DNA of 5,278 nt. Origin: Lachnospiraceae bacterium. GTDB lineage: Bacteria; Bacillota; Clostridia; Lachnospirales; Lachnospiraceae. The position numbers were made by a program, and so were the translations under genes. A model generated the notes under the pieces. The model worked only from the letters and a program-made list of their open reading frames with translations. It did no database searches and was not told where the DNA came from. The DNA is taken from positions 1 to 5,278 of the forward strand of contig CAAFZP010000069.1 in the NCBI GenBank assembly GCA_900767585.1, read 5' to 3'. This document shows, one piece after another, positions 1 to 5,278 of this stretch. Each line of letters begins with the position of its first letter. The first letter of the stretch is position 1.

Positions 1-39
1 TACGGCCGCGAAATCGATCTTGTTCTTTATTGCAGTCAT
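1..39 (-). CDS. cas7: Cas7 (Csd2, type I-C backbone), N-terminal 13 codons only
   Basis: This is the start of a gene cut by the left edge. The 13 visible residues read MTAIKNKIDFAAV. The pattern of a short polar start, then IKN(K/R)IDF and a hydrophobic strand, is how Csd2/Cas7 proteins of type I-C begin. Cas7 polymerises along the crRNA spacer and forms the Cascade backbone. The ATG overlaps the cas8c stop codon in the four-base junction ATGA (36-39), and a GAGGTG ribosome site lies five bases upstream inside the end of cas8c, so translation is probably coupled. Position directly after cas8c is the canonical I-C order and supports the call more than the short peptide does. Nothing can be said about the integrity of the rest of the gene. 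Confidence 0.85.
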   Translation of the reverse strand, partial: MTAIKNKIDFAAV

Positions 40-428
40 TCTTCCACCTCTCCCTCTTCTGTCTTATTCTTATCCTCTTTCTTTCTGAACTGATCCTCGC
101 GCTGGCAATGATACGCTAGAAGGAACTCTCCGCTCAGCTTGGAGTTGTCTCTGAAATCATCCCCCTCGAACATATCCATGATCTCTGCGATCTTCATCTC
201 ATAATAGCCGGCCTTACTGCCGAGTCTTGCCGCATAAGGAACCAGTGCGAGCTCGATGTCCCTCCATGTCGAATACGGCATCTCCGAGAATCTCTGCATC
301 ATCCTCATCGCAGTGGTCTGACGGTTCTCCCCTGCATCCTTCAACGCTGCTCCCTCCATGAGATCCGCCACAGCCAGCAATCTTCCGTAGAGATAGTCTC
401 TGGACCTCCTGTCCTTCTCCAATGTCAA
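36..428 (-). CDS. cas11c: Probable Cas11c small subunit, internal in-frame start within cas8c
   Basis: It is established for type I-C systems that the Cascade small subunit Cas11c is made by internal initiation within cas8c and equals its C-terminal helical domain. Here a strong purine-rich site, AGGAGGGA at 444-437 on the minus strand, stands just before that domain. The first in-frame initiation codon after it is TTG at 428-426 (Leu502 of Cas8c), ten bases after AGGAGG. This would give a product of 130 residues (about 15 kDa) beginning LTLEKDRRSRDYLYGRLLA, about the size expected for Cas11c. Another in-frame TTG follows at 422-420 (Leu504). The next in-frame ATG (Met525, 359-357) would give 107 residues and cut the first helix. 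An out-of-frame ATG-AAT-TGA lies between the ribosome site and the TTG. The existence of the internal product is inferred; the start codon is the least certain part. Confidence 0.6.
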   Translation of the reverse strand: MTLEKDRRSRDYLYGRLLAVADLMEGAALKDAGENRQTTAMRMMQRFSEMPYSTWRDIELALVPYAARLGSKAGYYEMKIAEIMDMFEGDDFRDNSKLSGEFLLAYHCQREDQFRKKEDKNKTEEGEVEE

Positions 429-1931
429 TTCATATCTCCCTCCTGAATACTGTTTGAAAACAGAGCATGCTATGCTCAGTGTTTTTTCCCACTCCCATTT
501 GTCCATGGACACGGGATTACTTGCACGTCTGACCACTGATTCCATTATGTCAAAAGGAATCCTGTCACCGTCCAGGATGCAGGGAACGATGCGTTTCAGA
601 ACAGTCGAAACGATCTTCTCATCCGCCCTCCTGCCGTAGGCGGACTGTGCGATATCCTTCGGCGATGGTGCTCCGATGAACGTTATGTGCTTGTTCTTGC
701 CATCATCGCCTTTGACGCTTCCATACCGGTGGATCCAGGCACAGGACTCGTGCCATGTTTCCAATCTCTCAACGAAATCCTCTCCGAGTTGCTCACGGAA
801 GAATATCACTGCCAATCTCCCCTTCGCACCCATCGCCGAATCCAGACCCATGATCGCGACATTTCTATCCAATATCCGGGAATTGTATCCGCGCAACATG
901 GTTCTGATACGAAGGGCCGCATCCGTGTTCGTCCATGCCTCGTTCGAATCATCGTCCGAGCCCAGCTGCTCCATAGGATCGGATACCGGACTCGGAACAA
1001 CATCACCGGCATTCGTCCATGCAACTATACATAGATCGCCGTTGCAATATCCCTGCCTCCCGATCAACCAGCGCAATGCGCTATGCATCTTCTGAGTAGC
1101 TTCGAATCCGATTCCATATGCCTGATCCGAAGTCTCGAAACGACCACGGAATGTGAAATAGGTCGTATCGTTGGAAGAGATGATCTTGGCGCCATCCCCT
1201 GTGCTGCGTATCTTGCTAGGATGGTTCTGAGCAAGGGGGACCATCTCGCCGGTCACATAACAGAGACCTACATCCTCCATCTTGGATCTGACGAACGATA
1301 TCCAGCTCGAGATCATCGATTCGTCCTCCCAGGTATTGATACAGGGGTCATCGGTAACAACCGACCAACGGATGAAAGCCTCCGACTGTTCATTCGGAAT
1401 CTTGGATATCGAGAAAAGAGGGGATTCTGGTGATTCCGCCTTTTTTAACAATACGCCGTCCTCGCCTACGGCAAGGATTCCTGCTAGGACCAAATCCTGA
1501 ACTAATGTGCCCCCTTCCAGATACTTGCAGATGGATGCCAATTTGATATTCGCAGGATCGTATGACATCCAATCCCTCAACTGCTCCATATACATCCTGT
1601 GAGAAGGCTTGAAGGAGTTGGATACCGGCTCTCCTGCAATCATTTGGAAGTCCTCTACCAGATAGATCAGCTTATCATCCAGAGGATGAGGACTTGGTCC
1701 GGAGGTCCTGCCAGCGGATGATTCCGTACATGGGATTATCGTTCTCTGGTCTTCCTTTGGAACGGCATATGCCGATATGAACTCCCCATCCTCCGATAAT
1801 GTCACCGTGATCTGTGCATTATTGATGGTGTGACAAATCGGAACCAAAGGTGTGGACTCGGAACGGGTCCGAGGATCCGAGATGCATTGATCGTATGTCT
1901 CGATCAAGGAGCCCATCCATCCATGCATCAT
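36..1931 (-). CDS. cas8c: Cas8c (Csd1), large subunit of type I-C Cascade
   Basis: A 631-residue protein, a usual length for Csd1/Cas8c. In the I-C complex this subunit sits at the foot of Cascade, recognises the PAM and helps recruit Cas3. Blocks typical of the family are visible: LVPICHTINNAQITVTL (about 29-45), IIPCTESSAGRTSG followed by PHPLDDKLIYL (65-91), YVTGEMVPLAQNHPSKIR (225-242) with GDGAKIISSND (245-255), FRGRFETSDQAYGIGFEATQ (261-280) followed by ALRWLIGRQGY, then IMGLDSAMGAKGRLAVIFFRE (360-380, quoted in part), GAPSPKDIAQSAYG (420-433), and the C-terminal helical part from YGRLLAVADLMEGAAL (515-530). The protein ends in a highly charged tail. The start ATG has a strong AAGGAGGAT site and overlaps the cas5c stop. 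A second ATG follows at once, so the exact first residue could differ by one. The C-terminal 130 residues probably also serve as separate Cas11c. Confidence 0.95.
   Translation of the reverse strand: MMHGWMGSLIETYDQCISDPRTRSESTPLVPICHTINNAQITVTLSEDGEFISAYAVPKEDQRTIIPCTESSAGRTSGPSPHPLDDKLIYLVEDFQMIAGEPVSNSFKPSHRMYMEQLRDWMSYDPANIKLASICKYLEGGTLVQDLVLAGILAVGEDGVLLKKAESPESPLFSISKIPNEQSEAFIRWSVVTDDPCINTWEDESMISSWISFVRSKMEDVGLCYVTGEMVPLAQNHPSKIRSTGDGAKIISSNDTTYFTFRGRFETSDQAYGIGFEATQKMHSALRWLIGRQGYCNGDLCIVAWTNAGDVVPSPVSDPMEQLGSDDDSNEAWTNTDAALRIRTMLRGYNSRILDRNVAIMGLDSAMGAKGRLAVIFFREQLGEDFVERLETWHESCAWIHRYGSVKGDDGKNKHITFIGAPSPKDIAQSAYGRRADEKIVSTVLKRIVPCILDGDRIPFDIMESVVRRASNPVSMDKWEWEKTLSIACSVFKQYSGGRYELTLEKDRRSRDYLYGRLLAVADLMEGAALKDAGENRQTTAMRMMQRFSEMPYSTWRDIELALVPYAARLGSKAGYYEMKIAEIMDMFEGDDFRDNSKLSGEFLLAYHCQREDQFRKKEDKNKTEEGEVEE
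44..50 (-). promoter_or_regulatory. Ribosome binding site of cas7
   Basis: The minus strand reads GAGGTGG here. Its GAGGTG core ends five bases before the cas7 ATG. It lies entirely inside the last codons of cas8c, which encode the acidic end EVEE, so the coding sequence and the ribosome site share the same bases. This supports the ATG at 39 as the cas7 start. Confidence 0.75.
437..444 (-). promoter_or_regulatory. Internal ribosome binding site for Cas11c within cas8c
   Basis: The minus strand reads AGGAGGGA, as strong as any of the gene-start sites in this operon, yet it lies in mid-gene. Spacing from AGGAGG is five bases to an out-of-frame ATG and ten bases to the in-frame TTG at 428. In the protein it encodes part of YSGGRYEL (about 495-502), at the boundary between the Cas8c body and the C-terminal helical bundle, where a Cas11c initiation site is expected. 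Confidence 0.6.
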
Positions 1932-2614
1932 ATCGGATCCTCCTTGGCAACGCTGATGACCTTCGGTTTGTAATCCTTGATGTATTTACGGACACGACAA
2001 TCCTCCGGATGGATGAACTCGATAACGCCTCCCTTCATCGTAGGATTCCAGAAACGAGCAAGCAGCTCATCCTTCCCTGTCTCATCTGCATAATCGAAAC
2101 CATGGAACATCAAACCGAAGGGGTAGTCGATGGAACCGTCATAGATTCCTTCTCCTGATCCGAATTTGCATGGCTCGACATACCCCTGACACTCACGGGT
2201 TCCTAGGAAGATATCTCTCCGACCTCCCCTCTCCAATGCCCTGCATGCTTGGAAATAGTGCTTGTTCTCGTTACGATCGTTGACGAGATCCTCGCGATGC
2301 TCATTCCATTCGAAATGGGCCTTTACTTGGTATTCTACATCCCTCAGATATGTGTAGATGGAGAGATCCGCCACACTCGCCTTCCCATAATTTACTAGTT
2401 TGACGTTGACGGACTCGTTGCGTATTGGTTTCATGATGCGGATCTTATCCACATGCCACTCTATCGTAGGCTTCCAGTATATGGACTCGGTGATCCCTTT
2501 GATCGCCTGGTACGTAGGCACGGGGTACGTGTATTTCTCACCGCCGACCTTCGTGATCGGATCAGTGAATAATGCACGGATCCCCCACAATCTATATTCA
2601 ATCGAATTCTCCAT
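1928..2614 (-). CDS. cas5c: Cas5c (Cas5d), crRNA-processing endoribonuclease of type I-C
   Basis: A 228-residue protein, normal for Cas5d/Cas5c. In I-C systems this protein replaces Cas6: it cuts the pre-crRNA in the repeat and stays bound to the 5' handle in Cascade. The N-terminal RAMP fold is recognisable from YRLWGIRALFTDP (7-19) and YPVPTYQAIKGITESIYW (30-47). The catalytic triad described for the Bacillus halodurans enzyme is Tyr46, Lys116 and His117. Here Tyr46 is at the same number, and Lys118-His119 occur in NENKHYFQACRALERGGRR (115-133). The family glycine-rich stretch GGRRDIFLGTREC (130-142) follows. The gene starts nine bases after the cas3 stop, and its stop overlaps the cas8c ATG. 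The preceding GAGGT site supports the ATG chosen. The enzyme looks complete and active. Confidence 0.95.
   Translation of the reverse strand: MENSIEYRLWGIRALFTDPITKVGGEKYTYPVPTYQAIKGITESIYWKPTIEWHVDKIRIMKPIRNESVNVKLVNYGKASVADLSIYTYLRDVEYQVKAHFEWNEHREDLVNDRNENKHYFQACRALERGGRRDIFLGTRECQGYVEPCKFGSGEGIYDGSIDYPFGLMFHGFDYADETGKDELLARFWNPTMKGGVIEFIHPEDCRVRKYIKDYKPKVISVAKEDPI
1937..1945 (-). promoter_or_regulatory. Ribosome binding site of cas8c
   Basis: The minus strand reads AAGGAGGAT, with GGAGG seven bases before the cas8c ATG at 1931. It lies inside the last codons of cas5c (KEDPI). It is one of the strongest sites in the operon and fixes the cas8c start to the first or second of the two tandem ATG codons. 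Confidence 0.75.
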
Positions 2615-2618
2615 TTCA

Positions 2619-2625
2619 ACCTCTC
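2619..2625 (-). promoter_or_regulatory. Ribosome binding site of cas5c, overlapping the cas3 stop
   Basis: The junction reads TGAGAGGTTGAAATG on the minus strand: the TGA stop of cas3, a GAGAGGT site that overlaps it, then the cas5c ATG with four bases between GAGGT and the start. A ribosome that terminates on cas3 would be placed almost directly on the cas5c start. Confidence 0.65.
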
Positions 2626-4972
2626 ATAACATCAACGTGGTATGGTCGGCCTTTTCCACCAGCCCCACGTCATCATCGTAAAACCCTTCCTTCAAACAAT
2701 ACACCACGCTTGATCCGTAATCAACTACCGATACCAGCCCCTGCTTGATCAGCTCATTCAGATGGAATGTGTTGATCGAATAATTTTGAAGTACGCGCAT
2801 TGCTTTCTTACATTCTTCATACCTTTCCGAACATATTATTGAAATTGCATTCTTGGATTCCTCGTCGAATGGAACAACAATACTCTGGACGGAATCGATC
2901 ACTTTGAATTCACGATTGGCATCTCTGAATGCCTGTCTCATAAGACATGACGGGATGTTACCATATTTGTTCTTATACGACTGCACCCCCGATTTATTAT
3001 TCGAAAGCATGCCGAATAAACTCATTCCTGCCGTTTTGAGAGGGTAATACATCTCATTATTTCTCTTGAAGAAATAATATTTGTAATACTCATTCATTAC
3101 TTTTGGAGAGATAACATCCTCAGGATATTTTCTCATTAAAATATCGGCATATCTGCATCCCTCTTCGATATCTCTGAGGCTGGATGTGTTCTCTCCGGTT
3201 CTGACCACGAACACATTTCCGCATTCATGCCTAGCATTACGGTTGCAACGCCCTGCAGCCTGAGCAATGGAATCCAAACCAGCCAGACTCCGGATCACGG
3301 AATCAAAATCTATATCGACACCTGCTTCTATGAGTTGTGTGCTAACACAGATGACTTTTCCATGACCTAATTTCATTTTTAATCTCTCTAGGACTCCTTT
3401 CCGATGCACTGCACACATATTGGTGCTGAGATGATACAGATCGATATCTGATGATGCCTTTTCTCTGAGCAAGTCGAACACTGCTTTTGCCATTCTTTTA
3501 GTGTTAACAATTATCAGGATGCTGGATACCTCTGCAATCTTGTCTAAAGCCATATCCGCGATGAAATCGGGACCTTTCGGAGGACCTGTGGGATTGACAT
3601 AATTCACCGAGGTGCGCTTTAATTTACCGAAAAGCGTCTGTACATCAGCCACTATTTCTACGGAATTTGACATCTCTGCGGGATAATCGATTCCACTACC
3701 AAGACATGGTTGAGTAGCTGTACATAAGACGACGGATGCACCGCATTCTTTACAAAGAAAATTCACAGCCTCATTGAACATGAATACAGTCTTTATCGGC
3801 AGACATTGAATCTCATCAAAGACGATGACTGAATTCGCTAGATTATGCATCCTGCGAATCCGCTTCGTACCTGATGAGAAAAGTGTTTCCAAAAACTGTA
3901 CCATGGATGTGAAAATGATCGGTCCATCCCATGAGTCCATTGGAGAATTCCATTCATCCGATTCTTCGTGATCATCATCCCCAACATCCACATTGGAATG
4001 GCATTCTGTCACATAATCTGATTCCGAATCTGTATTCACCATCCCACGAATAACCATTGCATTCTGCTCGATTATTGAGAGATACGGAACAACGTAGATT
4101 ATGCGGCTCATATTATTATCAGACAGATGATTGATAGCAAAACGGAAGCTTGAAAGGGTCTTCCCTCCACCGGTTGGTACCGAGAGTGTGAATACTCCGG
4201 GTTTGTTTGATGCTGCGGATAGACAATCATCTGAGATCTGCTTACGGATCTCAGAAATCTGATCCCCTTTGCCCATAAGACATAATCTGTTTTCGAATCT
4301 ATCTCTTAAAACATCCCAGCGAATATCATTTCTTTCATATTTCCTATCTATTTGAAATGATATCGTATCTATCCTGTCAGCATCTATAAGACTGCTGAGA
4401 ATGAACCTATTCAATAACGATAATCTGAATAAACGGCTTTTGGAGTCATCGATGGATACACAGAGTTTCTCAATGAAGACTGCAAGATTATTCGTAGCAA
4501 CATCCAGCGATCTGTTGATATCATCGATTATTGTCGGATCGATACGCCCACATGCTTCTTCATAATATGTTTTTGTTAATTGTTTATTGATTCTATTAGG
4601 AAAAACTGGCTCTCCATCACTTGATATGCAATTAATTAGACCGGAATGGTGGGATAATATGGATAGTTCCATCATCTCAATTGCGATATTTTGATAAATG
4701 CTTCCATGTTCTGCATTTTTATTGATGTATTGAGCTCCCGCTGTTGAATGATCGATTTCTCCACGGGAATAATCATTCCGATCGGCGATATAGTCGTTAA
4801 AATCCTGAGAAGCTTTGCCCAGATCGTGTAAAAGGCCGATGACCCTACCTACTTCTGAGATTCCAAGTTCATTCAAGAACCGTTCACAGACTTCGGCAGT
4901 TCCATGCAGATGATCCTCCAGATACTGAGTGGCTTCCGGGACGCCTCTGATATGAGCAACATTGCATGGCAT
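2624..4972 (-). CDS. cas3: Cas3, type I-C HD nuclease-helicase
   Basis: Cas3 is recruited to a Cascade R-loop, nicks the displaced strand and degrades DNA while translocating. Using the ATG at 4972 the protein has 782 residues, normal for I-C Cas3; numbering follows that start. The N-terminal HD nuclease has HLHGTAEV (21-28), LLHDLGK with the His-Asp pair (49-50), IDHSTAGAQ (His75) and SHHSG (His108-His109), so all expected metal ligands are present. LIDADRIDT (196-204) is the usual linker motif. The helicase part shows Walker A TGGGKT (267-272), YVVPYLSIIEQNA (293-305), the DExH-type box as DEIQ (386-389), CTATQP (417-422), STQLIEAGVDIDFDSVIR (544-561) and the arginine-finger motif QAAGRCNRN (571-579). 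The same frame is open to a TTG at 5005, but the first ATG with a ribosome site is at 4972. The opening PCNVAHIRGV also matches how I-C Cas3 proteins begin. First gene of the operon. Confidence 0.96.
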   Translation of the reverse strand: MPCNVAHIRGVPEATQYLEDHLHGTAEVCERFLNELGISEVGRVIGLLHDLGKASQDFNDYIADRNDYSRGEIDHSTAGAQYINKNAEHGSIYQNIAIEMMELSILSHHSGLINCISSDGEPVFPNRINKQLTKTYYEEACGRIDPTIIDDINRSLDVATNNLAVFIEKLCVSIDDSKSRLFRLSLLNRFILSSLIDADRIDTISFQIDRKYERNDIRWDVLRDRFENRLCLMGKGDQISEIRKQISDDCLSAASNKPGVFTLSVPTGGGKTLSSFRFAINHLSDNNMSRIIYVVPYLSIIEQNAMVIRGMVNTDSESDYVTECHSNVDVGDDDHEESDEWNSPMDSWDGPIIFTSMVQFLETLFSSGTKRIRRMHNLANSVIVFDEIQCLPIKTVFMFNEAVNFLCKECGASVVLCTATQPCLGSGIDYPAEMSNSVEIVADVQTLFGKLKRTSVNYVNPTGPPKGPDFIADMALDKIAEVSSILIIVNTKRMAKAVFDLLREKASSDIDLYHLSTNMCAVHRKGVLERLKMKLGHGKVICVSTQLIEAGVDIDFDSVIRSLAGLDSIAQAAGRCNRNARHECGNVFVVRTGENTSSLRDIEEGCRYADILMRKYPEDVISPKVMNEYYKYYFFKRNNEMYYPLKTAGMSLFGMLSNNKSGVQSYKNKYGNIPSCLMRQAFRDANREFKVIDSVQSIVVPFDEESKNAISIICSERYEECKKAMRVLQNYSINTFHLNELIKQGLVSVVDYGSSVVYCLKEGFYDDDVGLVEKADHTTLML

Positions 4973-4982
4973 GACGATTCGA

Positions 4983-4988
4983 CACCTC
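4983..4988 (-). promoter_or_regulatory. Ribosome binding site that decides the cas3 start
   Basis: The minus strand reads GAGGTG, ten bases before the ATG at 4972. The three earlier in-frame candidates (TTG at 5005, ATG at 5002, ATG at 4990) have no such site upstream. The ATG at 4990 even overlaps this sequence. This favours a 782-residue Cas3 over the 793-residue open frame. Confidence 0.6.
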
Positions 4989-5032
4989 ATTCTAAAATTC
5001 ATCAAATGGCTATCGTTTCGTAATCTCTCTAT

Positions 5033-5044
5033 CCATATATTAAG
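5033..5044 (-). promoter_or_regulatory. TATA-like (archaeal box A) promoter element of the cas operon
   Basis: The minus strand reads CTTAATATATGG, the most AT-rich patch in the intergenic region. If the host is an archaeon, a TATA box here would place transcription start roughly 25 bases downstream, near 5010-5015, giving a leader of about 40 bases before the cas3 ATG. A TTGGCA at 5052-5047 resembles a bacterial -35 box but has no matching -10 at proper spacing. Position and sequence fit, but no experiment or alignment supports it. Confidence 0.4.
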
Positions 5045-5073
5045 AATGCCAACACGAAGAGAAACAACCCATT

Positions 5074-5127
5074 TGAGTTTTCAGTGAGCTTGCCTTTACG
5101 AATCAAGACAAGCTCACTGAAAACTCA
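5074..5127. repeat. Near-perfect inverted repeat (54-base hairpin) in the divergent intergenic region
   Basis: Two 19-base arms pair without mismatch: 5074-5092 (TGAGTTTTCAGTGAGCTTG) and 5109-5127. One mismatch (5093/5108) is followed by three more pairs (5094-5096 with 5105-5107), leaving an eight-base loop at 5097-5104. No T-run follows on either strand, and the genes on both sides are transcribed away from it, so it is not a normal terminator for either. It lies just upstream of the cas3 TATA-like box and just upstream of the possible recombinase gene. A recombination site, a regulator-binding site or the remnant of a mobile-element end are all possible; the sequence does not choose between them. 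It does not look like a type I-C CRISPR repeat. Confidence 0.85.
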
Positions 5128-5128
5128 T

Positions 5129-5139
5129 GAGGTGACCTC
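5129..5139. repeat. Short palindrome GAGGT-G-ACCTC next to the hairpin
   Basis: Arms of five bases flank a single central G. It is interlocked on its left with the eight-base palindrome CTCATGAG (5124-5131), which includes the end of the large hairpin. On the plus strand its GAGGTGA resembles a ribosome site, but no start codon lies within normal spacing; the nearest in-frame ATG is 17 bases away. It may be a small protein-binding site or chance. Confidence 0.4.
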
Positions 5140-5152
5140 TAGGCGCAGAACT

Positions 5153-5278
5153 ATGAATCGTGGTAACCATACGCTCTATTATGAGCGCATTCGAGATGAT
5201 CTTGACGCTGGAAGGCTCGGACCCACCGATAACCAGGGCATTCTTGATTCCTTCAGAAGCTTCGTTCGCCGATCTGGA
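5153..5278 (+). CDS. N-terminus of a divergent gene, possibly a tyrosine recombinase/integrase (partial)
   Basis: An open frame runs to the right edge without a stop; 42 codons are visible from the ATG. The peptide begins MNRGNHTLYYERIRDDLDAG and continues RLGPTDNQGILDSFRSFVRR. A helix rich in charged residues, then a 'GRL-x-P-x-(D/N)' turn and a second helix ending in 'F-x-x-F-x-R-x-x-G', resembles the N-terminal SAM-like core-binding domain of archaeal and phage tyrosine recombinases. The catalytic domain would lie outside the window, so this is a resemblance only. The frame is open leftward to 5024, with GTG at 5132 and TTG at 5090 as other possible starts. The ATG has only a weak AGGCG upstream (seven-base spacing), so leaderless initiation is possible. 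It is transcribed away from the cas operon. Confidence 0.45.
   Translation, partial: MNRGNHTLYYERIRDDLDAGRLGPTDNQGILDSFRSFVRRSG

Noticed and set aside
425..433. ATG at 433 as the Cas11c start
   Set aside because: It is out of frame with Cas8c and stops after two codons (ATG-AAT-TGA), so it cannot encode the small subunit itself.
806..1024. Minus-strand 72-residue open frame inside cas8c
   Set aside because: It is a frame-shifted shadow of cas8c, rich in Arg and Trp, with no family resemblance.
676..1433. Long plus-strand open frames antisense to cas8c (676-1095, 687-1034, 1083-1433)
   Set aside because: They lie opposite a strongly supported Cas8c gene, have no ribosome site or recognisable domain, and read as low-quality mirror translations.
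1850..2158. Plus-strand open frame across the cas5c/cas8c junction
   Set aside because: It is antisense to two well-supported overlapping genes and shows no independent coding evidence.
3804..3815. DEIQ in place of DExH in the Cas3 helicase as a sign of inactivation
   Set aside because: From family knowledge, Gln at the fourth position is common in I-C Cas3 proteins, and all other helicase and HD residues are intact.
5024..5052. Bacterial sigma-70 promoter with TTGGCA as -35 (5052-5047)
   Set aside because: At 17-base spacing the -10 position reads GAGAGA. The TATA-like bases are too close to the -35 candidate, so the pair does not form a credible promoter.
5074..5127. Hairpin as part of a CRISPR array
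   Set aside because: There is only one inverted pair and no direct repeats with spacers. Type I-C repeats have short GC-rich stems and an ATTGAAAC-like end, which is not seen here.
5074..5127. Hairpin as a Rho-independent terminator
   Set aside because: No T-run follows on either strand and both neighbouring genes are transcribed away from it.

Overview
The window holds the interference half of a type I-C CRISPR-Cas operon. On the minus strand it reads cas3, cas5c, cas8c and the first 13 codons of cas7, which runs off the left edge. This is the standard I-C gene order. The adaptation genes (cas4, cas1, cas2) and the repeat-spacer array would be expected further left, outside the window. No CRISPR repeats occur in the window.

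Layout: 1-39 start of cas7; 36-1931 cas8c, probably with a nested Cas11c reading frame at 36-428; 1928-2614 cas5c; 2624-4972 cas3, using a start 33 bases inside the longest open frame; 4973-5152 a divergent intergenic region with a TATA-like box, a 54-base near-perfect hairpin and a short palindrome; 5153-5278 the start of a plus-strand gene cut by the right edge, possibly a tyrosine recombinase. The cas genes are tightly packed. The cas5c/cas8c and cas8c/cas7 junctions are four-base ATGA overlaps, and only nine bases separate cas3 from cas5c. A Shine-Dalgarno (SD) sequence precedes each start, so one polycistronic message with coupled translation is likely.

How it works together (family knowledge): Cas5c processes pre-crRNA and caps the 5' handle, since I-C systems have no Cas6. 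Cas7 coats the spacer, Cas8c is the large subunit that reads the PAM, and Cas11c forms the inner belly of Cascade. Cas3 is the recruited helicase-nuclease that degrades the target. All key motifs of Cas3 (HD nuclease and helicase) and the Tyr-Lys-His triad of Cas5c are visible, so the module looks intact.

Organism: not certain. Moderate GC, GAGGTG-type ribosome sites, an archaeal-looking box A with no convincing -35/-10 pair, and the general protein style would fit a host-associated or anaerobic-digester archaeon such as a Methanomassiliicoccales member. A bacterium cannot be excluded. The core is a known system. The less explained parts are the intergenic hairpin, the neighbouring possible recombinase, and the unusual arrangement at the internal Cas11c start.
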